Shown here: piece after piece, positions 1 through 5,424 of the stretch | Numbering within the stretch: position 1 is the stretch's first letter | How the letters are laid out: every line of letters starts with the position of its first letter | Assembly (NCBI GenBank): GCA_031266095.1 | Contig: JAISBR010000163.1 | Span: forward strand, 1-5,760 | Direction: 5' to 3' | Length of the DNA stretch: 5,760 nucleotides | Origin: Treponema sp. | Lineage (GTDB): Bacteria; Spirochaetota; Spirochaetia; Treponematales; Breznakiellaceae | Notes under the pieces: model-generated | What the model saw: the letters and a program-made list of their open reading frames with translations, nothing else | Databases searched by the model: none | What the model was told of the DNA's origin: nothing | Program-made: the position numbers and the translations under genes

Positions 1-32
1 AAAAGAAATCGCGCGTTATATACGTAAAAAAC

Positions 33-61
33 TTTAAATTTTCAGAAAAGGCCGCTATGAT
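33..61 (+). promoter_or_regulatory. Predicted sigma70-type promoter of the NHL lipoprotein gene
   Basis: TTTAAA (33-38, four of six bases matching the -35 consensus) and TATGAT (56-61, five of six matching the -10 consensus) are separated by exactly 17 bases inside an AT-rich leader that contrasts with the GC-rich genes. Transcription would begin around 67-69, giving a 5' leader of about 26 bases before ATG 95. A 5-base inverted repeat, ATGAT/ATCAT (57-61 and 65-69), overlaps the -10 and the start point and might be a small operator, but it could be chance. The promoter is predicted from sequence only. Confidence 0.5.
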
Positions 62-79
62 GTTATCATTATGACTTTT

Positions 80-97
80 GGAAGGTGTGCAATTATG
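80..97 (+). promoter_or_regulatory. Ribosome binding site GGAAGGTG pointing to ATG 95
   Basis: The stretch GGAAGGTG (80-87) contains AGGTG (83-87), which matches the anti-Shine-Dalgarno end of 16S rRNA. It ends 7 bases before ATG 95, which is ideal spacing. The GTG at 85 lies inside this same motif and so has no usable binding site of its own. This site matters because ATG 95 reads in a frame that, at the present length of the C run, stops at TAA 161-163. It implies that the best-supported start does not yield the full protein in the sequence as given. Confidence 0.6.
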
Positions 98-1869
98 CCG
101 GATCATGGTGTATATTTCAAAATCGCGGCCCCCCCCCCCCCCCTCCTGTACGTTTTTGCGTAAATAACTACCGAAAACCACCGAAAAAGGCCCTCTACGC
201 CGCAACGCTCCTGCTGCTGGCGGCCGCCTGCCTTATCCCGCTTTCCTGTTCTCATCCCGTAAACGGGGCTCTTGAGGGCGGCGGTGAAAGCGGTGAAAGC
301 ACGGTAACCATCCAGCTCCCCGGCGCGGAGCGGTCCGCCTCCCGTTCCGCGATTACCGGGGCGACCATCGCCCGGCTGGAGTTCAGTCTTACCCTGACCA
401 AGGGTTCGGCCGTCAAAACCGCCATCGCGCCGCCGGGGAAACCCACGGTCACGGTCAACCTGGCGGCGGGGGAGTGGTACGCCGCGGCGGAGGCTTACCT
501 CCCAGCCGGGCATGTCCACGTGGGAACCGGCTCCGCCACGGTAAAGGTGGGGCCGGGACACCCTAACAAGGTCATAATCACCATGGTGTTTGACAAGACC
601 ATGCCCGCGGCCGTCACGGCGGACTATATGGGCCAGACCTATACCGCGGTCTACGCGGGAAACGCGGTGTACACGGTGGCCCTGAACAGCTATGACCCCG
701 CGGAGGCCGTGCAGATACAGGTGATCAAGGCCCTCGCGGAACAGGACATAAGCATTACCAATAACGGGCTGGCTACCTCGGCGTATGTGAGCGAGCCGAA
801 GCAGGAGACCCTCGCCCGGGGAACCGGCCCGGCCTTCAGCGTGGGCGCGGGGAGCGGCTTCACCACCGATTACACGGTAAACCTTGTGTACCCCGGCGGG
901 TATGTCATAAGCCTTGCCGGCAGTACATACGGTTATCTCGATGGACCCGCCGCAGCGGCGCAATTTAAACAGCCCAACGGTGTGGCGGTGGACGGCGCGG
1001 GAAATGTCTATGTGGCGGATAGCAATAACAATCGTATCCGCAAGATTACTCCCGCCGGTGACGTAACGACCCTTGCCGGTGACGGGACGAGTAGTTTTGC
1101 CGATGGACCCGGTGCGACGGCGCGATTTTATGTGCCTAAAAGCGTGGCGGTGGACGGCGCGGGAAATGTCTATGTGGCGGATAGCAATAATCATCGTATC
1201 CGCAAGATTGCCCCCGGTGGAACGGTATCGACCTTTGCCGGCGACGGGACGAGCGGTCATATCGATGGACCCGGTACGGGGGCGCGATTTTACATTCCTG
1301 AAGGTGTGGCAGTGGACGGCGCGGGGAATCTCTATGTGGCGGATACCTATAATAACCGTATCCGCAAGATAGTGATTGCCACCGGAGTGGTGACGACCCT
1401 TGCCGGTGACAGTACAGCCGGTGATGGCGATGGACCCGGTACGGCGGCGCACTTTAACCATCCCTTTGGCGTGGCGGCGGATGGCGCGGGGAATCTCTAT
1501 GAGGCGGATTATGGTAATCATCGTATCCGTAAGATAGTTGTTGCCACTAAAGAAGTAACGACCCTTGCCGGCAGTTCGCCGGGTTTTGCCGATGGACCCG
1601 GTGCAACGGCGCAATTTCATTTTCCCGCCGGCGTGGCGGTAGACGGCGCGGGGAATCTCTATGTGGCGGATTACGGCAATCATCGTATCCGTAAGATAGA
1701 GATTGCCGCCGGAGCGGTAACGACCCTTACCGGCGGTTCGCAGGGTTATGCCGATGGAGCCCTTACGACGGCGCAGTTTAATACGCCCTCTAAGGTGGCG
1801 GTAGACGACGCGGGGAATCTCTATGTGGGGGATTCCTCTAATAATCGTATCCGCAAGATATTTCCCTGA
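85..1869 (+). CDS. Putative lipoprotein with a six-blade NHL-repeat beta-propeller; expression gated by a poly-C tract
   Basis: The open frame runs from GTG 85 to TGA 1867-1869 (594 codons). Residues 16-21 are prolines encoded by the C run. KPPKK (31-35) and a hydrophobic stretch (about 36-54) ending in IPLSC form a signal peptide with a loose, spirochaete-like lipobox, giving lipidated Cys55; Cys49 in LAAAC is an alternative. A Gly/Glu/Ser-rich tether follows (about 61-73), then a beta-rich domain (about 74-170), then a segment (about 176-270) ending in TTDYTVNLVY that resembles cadherin-like beta-sandwich domains. Six NHL repeats (277-594) form a predicted beta-propeller, each with a core like GVAVDGAGNLYVAD and RIRKI. 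NHL propellers usually bind proteins or other ligands; the partner here cannot be told. The normal signal peptide begins unusually far downstream of every possible start. GTG 85 is listed only because it is in frame; ATG 95 has the better ribosome binding site and needs 13 or 16 C. No enzymatic motif is seen. The NHL and lipoprotein calls are firm; the start and the on/off state are not. Confidence 0.85.
   Translation: MCNYAGSWCIFQNRGPPPPPPVRFCVNNYRKPPKKALYAATLLLLAAACLIPLSCSHPVNGALEGGGESGESTVTIQLPGAERSASRSAITGATIARLEFSLTLTKGSAVKTAIAPPGKPTVTVNLAAGEWYAAAEAYLPAGHVHVGTGSATVKVGPGHPNKVIITMVFDKTMPAAVTADYMGQTYTAVYAGNAVYTVALNSYDPAEAVQIQVIKALAEQDISITNNGLATSAYVSEPKQETLARGTGPAFSVGAGSGFTTDYTVNLVYPGGYVISLAGSTYGYLDGPAAAAQFKQPNGVAVDGAGNVYVADSNNNRIRKITPAGDVTTLAGDGTSSFADGPGATARFYVPKSVAVDGAGNVYVADSNNHRIRKIAPGGTVSTFAGDGTSGHIDGPGTGARFYIPEGVAVDGAGNLYVADTYNNRIRKIVIATGVVTTLAGDSTAGDGDGPGTAAHFNHPFGVAADGAGNLYEADYGNHRIRKIVVATKEVTTLAGSSPGFADGPGATAQFHFPAGVAVDGAGNLYVADYGNHRIRKIEIAAGAVTTLTGGSQGYADGALTTAQFNTPSKVAVDDAGNLYVGDSSNNRIRKIFP
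129..143 (+). repeat. Homopolymeric tract of 15 C inside the 5' coding region (putative phase-variation switch)
   Basis: Fifteen uninterrupted C bases, followed by TCC, lie between the candidate start codons (85, 95, 105) and the signal peptide, and encode part of a six-proline run in the open frame. Long G/C runs are known to change length by slipped-strand mispairing, and spirochaetes including Treponema pallidum use such runs as contingency switches. No ATG, GTG or TTG exists in the open frame between the run and the hydrophobic core, so initiation has to occur upstream and every change in run length shifts the frame. In the two other frames TAA stops follow at 161-163 and 165-167. Runs of this length are also where assembly errors occur. 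Confidence 0.85.
913..1866 (+). repeat. Six tandem in-frame NHL repeat units of about 141-165 bases
   Basis: Units begin at about 913, 1072, 1234, 1399, 1564 and 1726, each opening with a codon group for LAGS/LAGD or a variant (FAGD, LTGG). All lengths are multiples of three. The first two units share an identical 47-base block (982-1028 and 1144-1190), and later units share long blocks around the codons for DGAGNLYVAD and HRIRKI. Identity at synonymous positions points to recent duplication or gene conversion, so the number of blades may vary by recombination between units. Unit 4 has Glu473 where the others have Val (LYEAD for LYVAD), and unit 6 has VDDAGNLYVGD, so the fourth and last blades are diverging. 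Confidence 0.85.
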
Positions 1870-1888
1870 GTAAGCGCCGGGGGCTGTT
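1870..1888. other. 19-base convergent intergenic gap without a clear terminator
   Basis: The NHL lipoprotein gene and the outer-membrane barrel gene end towards each other, with only 19 bases between their stop codons. The only inverted repeat I see is a 3-base-pair GCC/GGC pair (1876-1884) with no proper T run, which is too weak to call a terminator. Transcripts from the two strands probably overlap at their 3' ends unless termination depends on Rho. Confidence 0.5.
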
Positions 1889-3112
1889 TCAGAACCGCAG
1901 CCGCAGTTTGGTGTTGAGATTGAAATAACTGCCCCCGGCCGCGGGTCCCAATTCGCCCTGTCCGCCATTGTCCGAGAAGCGGTCCCGGTCCAGGGGGATT
2001 TGGCCGGAGAGGCTCAGGCTGCATCCCTGGAACAGTTCATGTTCCAGGCTGAGTATGGTGGTAAAGGAAACGTCGTCAAAGCCGGAAATCAGGGCAAGGC
2101 CCGTAGTGGTATAGTCGTTGATGAGCCAGGTTAGTCCCGTATACAGGTACTGTTCGTTGGAAAAGCCGCCCCCGCCCCTGACCGCGGTGGAAGAGGTTTC
2201 ACCGTTGTAGAGGTATTCGGCCAGGGTGATGAGTTTCCCTTCGAAAAAAGAATAGTCCAGCCCAAGGCTGAGGGAAAGGCCGTCGACGCCGGTATCGGCC
2301 TCCTGGTTATAGGTGTAGAGCAGATCCGCGAGGAGGCCCAATTCCACATCCGCTTTGACCGACATTCCCGCCCGGTGAATCCCCCGCCTCGAGCCGTCCC
2401 GGGGCGTTTCAAAAGCGTACAGCGCCTGGACGCTTGCCCGGTCCCAGTGCTGATCCATGGAAAGCCCCATAAGCCCCCCTTCCCCGGTTTCCGCGAAGGG
2501 GTTGCGCGGGGCCGCGCCAAAACCAAGCAGTTTGAGGGAATCCGCCGGGTACCAGGAAAGTCCCGCCCCCAGTACGGCCCGCGGCCGGGCGTCCGGGTAG
2601 AGCGGGTTTTTGGGGTTGAGGAAATCCGAAGACCCCCAGACCTGGCCGTAGCCAAAGGGGAGCCGGAGGAGGCCGCCGTCAAAGTCCAGGTACTCGCCGT
2701 TCAGCCTGAAATAGAGCCGTTCCAGTTCAAAGCCCGCGAGGTAGTTTTCGCCGTAGGTAAAAGCCGAAGGGGATAGTCCCATTGAGCCGCTTCCCCGCGC
2801 AAGCCCCAGCAGCGCGGCGTTTTTCGCGGCGTCCCCGGCGGCGGCGATAAGATTCACCGCTCCGTAAAACACCGCCCGGTCACGGACCCGGGCCTGCATC
2901 CTGATGTTGGCGTATTCTTCAAAGCCGTAGGAAAAAGCCGGCGCGTCTCCGGCCCCGGCTTTCATGGAAACGGCGGAGTCCAAAATACCCGACACGGTCA
3001 GCCCCTGCGCCGTGACGGGTAGTCCGCTGCCGGCCGCCGCTAAAAGGGCGCACAGCGCCGGTACCAGCGGCAGCCTGCCCATAAAACCGGCGCGCATGTT
3101 CCCCGCCCTCAT
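1889..3112 (-). CDS. Outer-membrane beta-barrel protein, last gene of the transport operon
   Basis: This 407-residue protein starts with a signal peptide (hydrophobic core about 14-30, probable cleavage after VTA at 33-35). The rest alternates short amphipathic strands with Gly- and Asp-rich turns, as in a porin-like barrel. The last residues, FNLNTKLRLRF, alternate polar and hydrophobic and end in Phe, the usual C-terminal signal recognised by the BamA machinery. Around 146-183 it carries GGLLRLPFGYGQVWG then DFLNPKNP, which resembles the G-R-x-P-F-G and NPxNP region of DUF1302-like and related outer-membrane proteins (recognised by eye). It is probably the outer-membrane end of the permease and LolA-like system encoded upstream. 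Its ATG directly follows the TAA of the LolA-like gene, suggesting translational coupling. The second ATG (Met6, 3097), preceded by GGGCGGGGA, could be the true start. The substrate is unknown and I do not recognise a named gene. Confidence 0.8.
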   Translation of the reverse strand: MRAGNMRAGFMGRLPLVPALCALLAAAGSGLPVTAQGLTVSGILDSAVSMKAGAGDAPAFSYGFEEYANIRMQARVRDRAVFYGAVNLIAAAGDAAKNAALLGLARGSGSMGLSPSAFTYGENYLAGFELERLYFRLNGEYLDFDGGLLRLPFGYGQVWGSSDFLNPKNPLYPDARPRAVLGAGLSWYPADSLKLLGFGAAPRNPFAETGEGGLMGLSMDQHWDRASVQALYAFETPRDGSRRGIHRAGMSVKADVELGLLADLLYTYNQEADTGVDGLSLSLGLDYSFFEGKLITLAEYLYNGETSSTAVRGGGGFSNEQYLYTGLTWLINDYTTTGLALISGFDDVSFTTILSLEHELFQGCSLSLSGQIPLDRDRFSDNGGQGELGPAAGGSYFNLNTKLRLRF

Positions 3113-3877
3113 TTACCGCTCTAAATTCCGCTGGCTGAATACCGAATCGGCGATGGGCTTATCCAGCACCACGTTACGCATAATCATGGTAGTCTTGCTG
3201 TTCTTGCGCAGAAGATCCCTGATCTCGATCTCCACCGGGAAACGGCGGCCGCTGAAAACCTCGATTTTTATCAGGTTGTACTCCTTGAGTTTGGCCCCTG
3301 AAAGCGCGAAAAGCTCATAGTGAAGGCAGTCGCCGGTTTCCTTATCAATCCAGAGTTTTTGTTTGGGATAACTTTCGGTCCGCTTTTTCGCGCTCAGATC
3401 CAATATCCAGCAGTCCCGGCCCTGTCGGATTTCGGCGCCCGCCAGCGCCGGGTTGTAACGGGCGGACAGTTTTTCGTTCTCAATAGTATCCTCATAGGAC
3501 ATGTCCGAGCCCATCATGCTCTCCTTGAGCATGTGGCCGGAAATAAGCATCACTTCTTCGGTATCCGGCGAATACACGTACAGCCGGCCGCTTCTTTTGA
3601 GGTACTTAGTCCCCCGGTCTTCGGGGTTGGTAAACTCTATAAAACTATCCTTGTTTTCCCGGGCCCAGGACTTCATGGTTTTTACAAAGCGCCTGTTCTG
3701 ATAGTCGATAATCATCTCTCCATCGTATTCGATGGTTGTATAGATCTCGTTATCGTCCACCCGCCGCAGCAATTCCGCCGCCGAGGGCGCTTGTCCTGCG
3801 GACACTTGCCCGTGGACAAATGACGCCGCCAGCAATACCCATAACAACGCTGATACCGTTACCTTTAATTTCATCAT
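3113..3877 (-). CDS. Periplasmic LolA-like protein (outer membrane lipoprotein-sorting family, COG2834-like)
   Basis: A 254-residue protein with a signal peptide (Lys-rich start, hydrophobic core about 7-20, probable cleavage after VHG at 21-23, before QVSAG). The mature part carries the family pattern: a beta-rich start (IYTTIEYDGEMIID), GTKYLKRSGRLYVYSP (89-104), then the diagnostic MMGSDMSYED (121-130), followed by CWILDLSAKK and KLWIDKETGDCL. Members have a LolA-type half-barrel that shields acyl chains of lipids or lipoproteins in the periplasm. There is no lipobox, so it should be soluble. It lies 15 bases after the FtsX permease gene and directly abuts the barrel gene, fitting a shuttle between inner and outer membrane. 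It differs from classical LolA in its GSDMSYED motif, so it may carry a different cargo. Two ATGs stand in tandem (3877 and 3874); the GGAGG site favours 3874, a one-residue difference. Confidence 0.85.
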   Translation of the reverse strand: MMKLKVTVSALLWVLLAASFVHGQVSAGQAPSAAELLRRVDDNEIYTTIEYDGEMIIDYQNRRFVKTMKSWARENKDSFIEFTNPEDRGTKYLKRSGRLYVYSPDTEEVMLISGHMLKESMMGSDMSYEDTIENEKLSARYNPALAGAEIRQGRDCWILDLSAKKRTESYPKQKLWIDKETGDCLHYELFALSGAKLKEYNLIKIEVFSGRRFPVEIEIRDLLRKNSKTTMIMRNVVLDKPIADSVFSQRNLER

Positions 3878-3880
3878 AAA

Positions 3881-3885
3881 CCTCC
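3881..3885 (-). promoter_or_regulatory. Strong ribosome binding site (GGAGG) of the LolA-like gene
   Basis: On the minus strand GGAGG is followed by TTT and then ATGATG. Spacing is 3 bases to the first ATG (3877) and 6 to the second (3874), so the second is the likelier start. The whole 15-base gap after the permease stop codon is taken up by this site and its flanks, which leaves no room for a separate promoter and supports co-transcription. Confidence 0.75.
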
Positions 3886-3892
3886 ATAAAAA

Positions 3893-5200
3893 TTATCTCC
3901 GCAGCGCTTCCACCGGTTCCACAAAGGCGCTTTTAAGGCTGGGGAACAGGGTGCAGATTGACGTGATCACCACGCCGAACACAAAGCCCTGGAGCAGGAT
4001 GGCGGGGTCAAAGGCCAGGGTCATGGTTCCCGACATGGGGAATTCCTTCATGCCGCCCCCGGTGAAGAAGGTTAAATCCAGGGGGAAAAAGGAAAACCCG
4101 AAGGTCACCAGTCCCCCCAGGACGCAGCCGGAGAGGGAACCGAGGACGCTGAGAAACACGGCCTCGAAGAAAAAGACCCGGACGATTTCGGCGCGGGTCA
4201 TACCCAGGCTCCCCATCATGCCGATCTCCTTGATCCGCTCGTGGATGATCATCACCACGGTGTTGACGATGAGGAAACTTGCCACGACGAGGAACACCAG
4301 GTAGACCACCACATATATCATCATGCTCTGCCGCATGATGACCACCATATAGTTATCCCGCCAGTCCCGGACCACGGTTTCTTCCCCCGACATGGTCGAC
4401 GGCATGGCCGACGGCAAAGCCGCCAGCAGGGCCCTGAGCCGTCCGGTAACGGCCCGGCTTTGGGCGGGGTTTTCCGCGTAGATGAACAGCTGCTGGGTTC
4501 CTTCGCCCAGTACGAGGAGCCGCTGGAGCCGGGCAAAGTCCACGATGATCACGTCTTCGTCAAATTTGGCGTAATCGAATTGAAAGATCCCGGTAATGAC
4601 GGGGCTCCACATCTTGTCGGAAAACTGGGCGGACACGGTTTTCAGGGGGAGCCGGTCCCCCACCGCGAGCCCCGCTTTTTCGGCCATCCTAAAACCGACG
4701 GCGCACTCGTTCGCGTCCGGCTCGGGATAGCGGCCTTCCATAATGCCATCGTCCCGGCGGGTAAGGTTAAAGTTGTTCAGGGCCAGTTCGTCCCGGACCT
4801 GTATGCCCCACAGGAGGGCGTGTTTGATGGTGCTGTCCTGGAGGGTGGCGTAGGCCATGATCCGGGGGAGGACCGCCTTTACTCCGTCGATGCCCAGGGC
4901 CAGGCGTTCCAGTTCCGCTGCCGGGAGGCCGCCGGCAAGCGGAAACTGAACAGGGTGGTATTCCTTCTCCGCCTCATAGCGGGAGGAAACGGCGCTTACA
5001 TGGCCGGTGTCGAACACCCGGACCACCTTCTCGATGTTGTCCACCAGCCCCGCCATCCAGGCCTGTATAAAAACCGTGAAAAACACGGCGATTGCCGCCG
5101 CGCTGACGCAAAAGAGGGTCCGCCGCATGTTCCGCAGGATGTTCCGGTACGCGATGACCGCCAGGGTACAAAACCCGCCCCTCTTATAGGTAACGTTCAT
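3893..5200 (-). CDS. ABC transporter permease, FtsX/MacB (LolC/E-like) family
   Basis: From ATG 5200 the protein has 435 residues, typical for this family. A cytoplasmic start containing AYRNILRNMRRT leads into a first membrane segment (about 28-50), then a large periplasmic domain (about 51-285, MacB-type PCD), then three more membrane segments (about 292-318, 342-370, 400-420). Between the second and third lies the FtsX signature ERIKEIGMMGSLGMTRAE (321-338), the cytoplasmic loop that couples to the ATPase. It ends in EPVEALRR, also typical. In Lol- and MacB-type transporters such subunits do not form a pore; they drive release of lipoproteins or other cargo to periplasmic partners. The LolA-like gene just downstream is the likely partner, and the partial permease upstream the likely second subunit. 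An upstream in-frame TTG (5245) is possible, but ATG 5200 has a near-perfect ribosome binding site, and the 15 extra residues are charged and add no recognisable domain. Confidence 0.9.
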   Translation of the reverse strand: MNVTYKRGGFCTLAVIAYRNILRNMRRTLFCVSAAAIAVFFTVFIQAWMAGLVDNIEKVVRVFDTGHVSAVSSRYEAEKEYHPVQFPLAGGLPAAELERLALGIDGVKAVLPRIMAYATLQDSTIKHALLWGIQVRDELALNNFNLTRRDDGIMEGRYPEPDANECAVGFRMAEKAGLAVGDRLPLKTVSAQFSDKMWSPVITGIFQFDYAKFDEDVIIVDFARLQRLLVLGEGTQQLFIYAENPAQSRAVTGRLRALLAALPSAMPSTMSGEETVVRDWRDNYMVVIMRQSMMIYVVVYLVFLVVASFLIVNTVVMIIHERIKEIGMMGSLGMTRAEIVRVFFFEAVFLSVLGSLSGCVLGGLVTFGFSFFPLDLTFFTGGGMKEFPMSGTMTLAFDPAILLQGFVFGVVITSICTLFPSLKSAFVEPVEALRR

Positions 5201-5205
5201 ATCCG

Positions 5206-5211
5206 CTCCTT
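5206..5211 (-). promoter_or_regulatory. Ribosome binding site AAGGAG deciding the permease start at 5200
   Basis: On the minus strand AAGGAG is followed by five bases (CGGAT) and ATG 5200. This supports 5200 as the start in place of the TTG at 5245. Just upstream, the 7-mer TTGAACG occurs twice, 23 bases apart on the minus strand (about 5239-5245 and 5216-5222). This may be a decayed remnant of the neighbouring 23-base array. Confidence 0.8.
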
Positions 5212-5254
5212 CTGTTCGTTCAAACTCTCTAACCCCCGCGTTCAAGCCCGGATC

Positions 5255-5392
5255 GGGACCATGTCCAGGCTTAGAACAGCAGGCTGTTCCAGCTTAGGAC
5301 AGGACCCCGATCAGCCTTGGATCAGGACCCCGATCAGGCTTGGATCGGGACCCCGATCAGCCTTGGATCAGGACTCCGATCAGGCTTGGATC
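5255..5392. repeat. Array of six 23-base tandem repeats between two permease genes
   Basis: Units begin at 5255, 5278, 5301, 5324, 5347 and 5370 and follow each other without spacers. The last four (5301-5392) differ from each other at only a few positions. The first two are degenerate but keep the 23-base phase and endings such as CTTAGAAC and CTTAGGAC in place of CTTGGATC. A still weaker copy may precede them (5232-5254). The unit is built from two related half-units, GATCAGSCTTG (11 bases) and GATCRGGACYCC (12 bases), so it probably arose by an older doubling. S alternates C, G, C, G along the four good copies. Twenty-three is not a multiple of three and the array lies between stop and start codons, so it is not coding. 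Its function is unknown; a regulatory, RNA-structural or neutral minisatellite role is possible. Confidence 0.9.
5329..5349 (-). other. Hairpin formed within the repeat array
   Basis: CCCGATC (5329-5335) and GATCGGG (5343-5349) form a perfect 7-base-pair stem with a 7-base loop. The next alternate unit has a similar stem, CCGATC/GATCGG (5376-5381 and 5389-5394, 6 base pairs, extendable by 3 across a 2-base bulge). The other two units pair less well. No T run follows on the minus strand, so these are not classical terminators. They could slow RNA decay or set unequal levels of the two permeases, but this is inference. Confidence 0.5.
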
Positions 5393-5424
5393 GGTCCCTG
5401 CTCTTCCATACAAACTCGCGGCAG

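Noticed and set aside
1876..1888. Possible bidirectional terminator between the converging genes
   Set aside because: The inverted repeat is only three base pairs long and lacks a proper T run on either side.
103..1968. A 621-codon open frame on the minus strand covering almost the whole NHL lipoprotein gene
   Set aside because: Its translation is rich in Arg, His and Gly and simply mirrors the repeat units of the NHL gene; it has no ribosome binding site or recognisable domain and runs into the barrel gene. The plus frame has a signal peptide and a clear NHL family match, so this is an antisense shadow of repetitive GC-rich DNA.
2131..2776. Open frames on both strands overlapping the barrel gene (minus 2131-2682, plus 2375-2776)
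   Set aside because: They are Pro/Arg/Ser-rich frames with no start signals, explained by GC-rich codon use in the barrel gene, whose signal peptide and C-terminal Phe signature are convincing.
5255..5392. Repeat array considered as a CRISPR array
   Set aside because: The 23-base units are directly contiguous with no unique spacers, and no cas gene is present in the window.
5251..5392. GATC cluster considered as a replication origin
   Set aside because: There are no DnaA boxes, no AT-rich unwinding region and no replication gene nearby; the cluster is a by-product of the repeat unit and lies within an operon.
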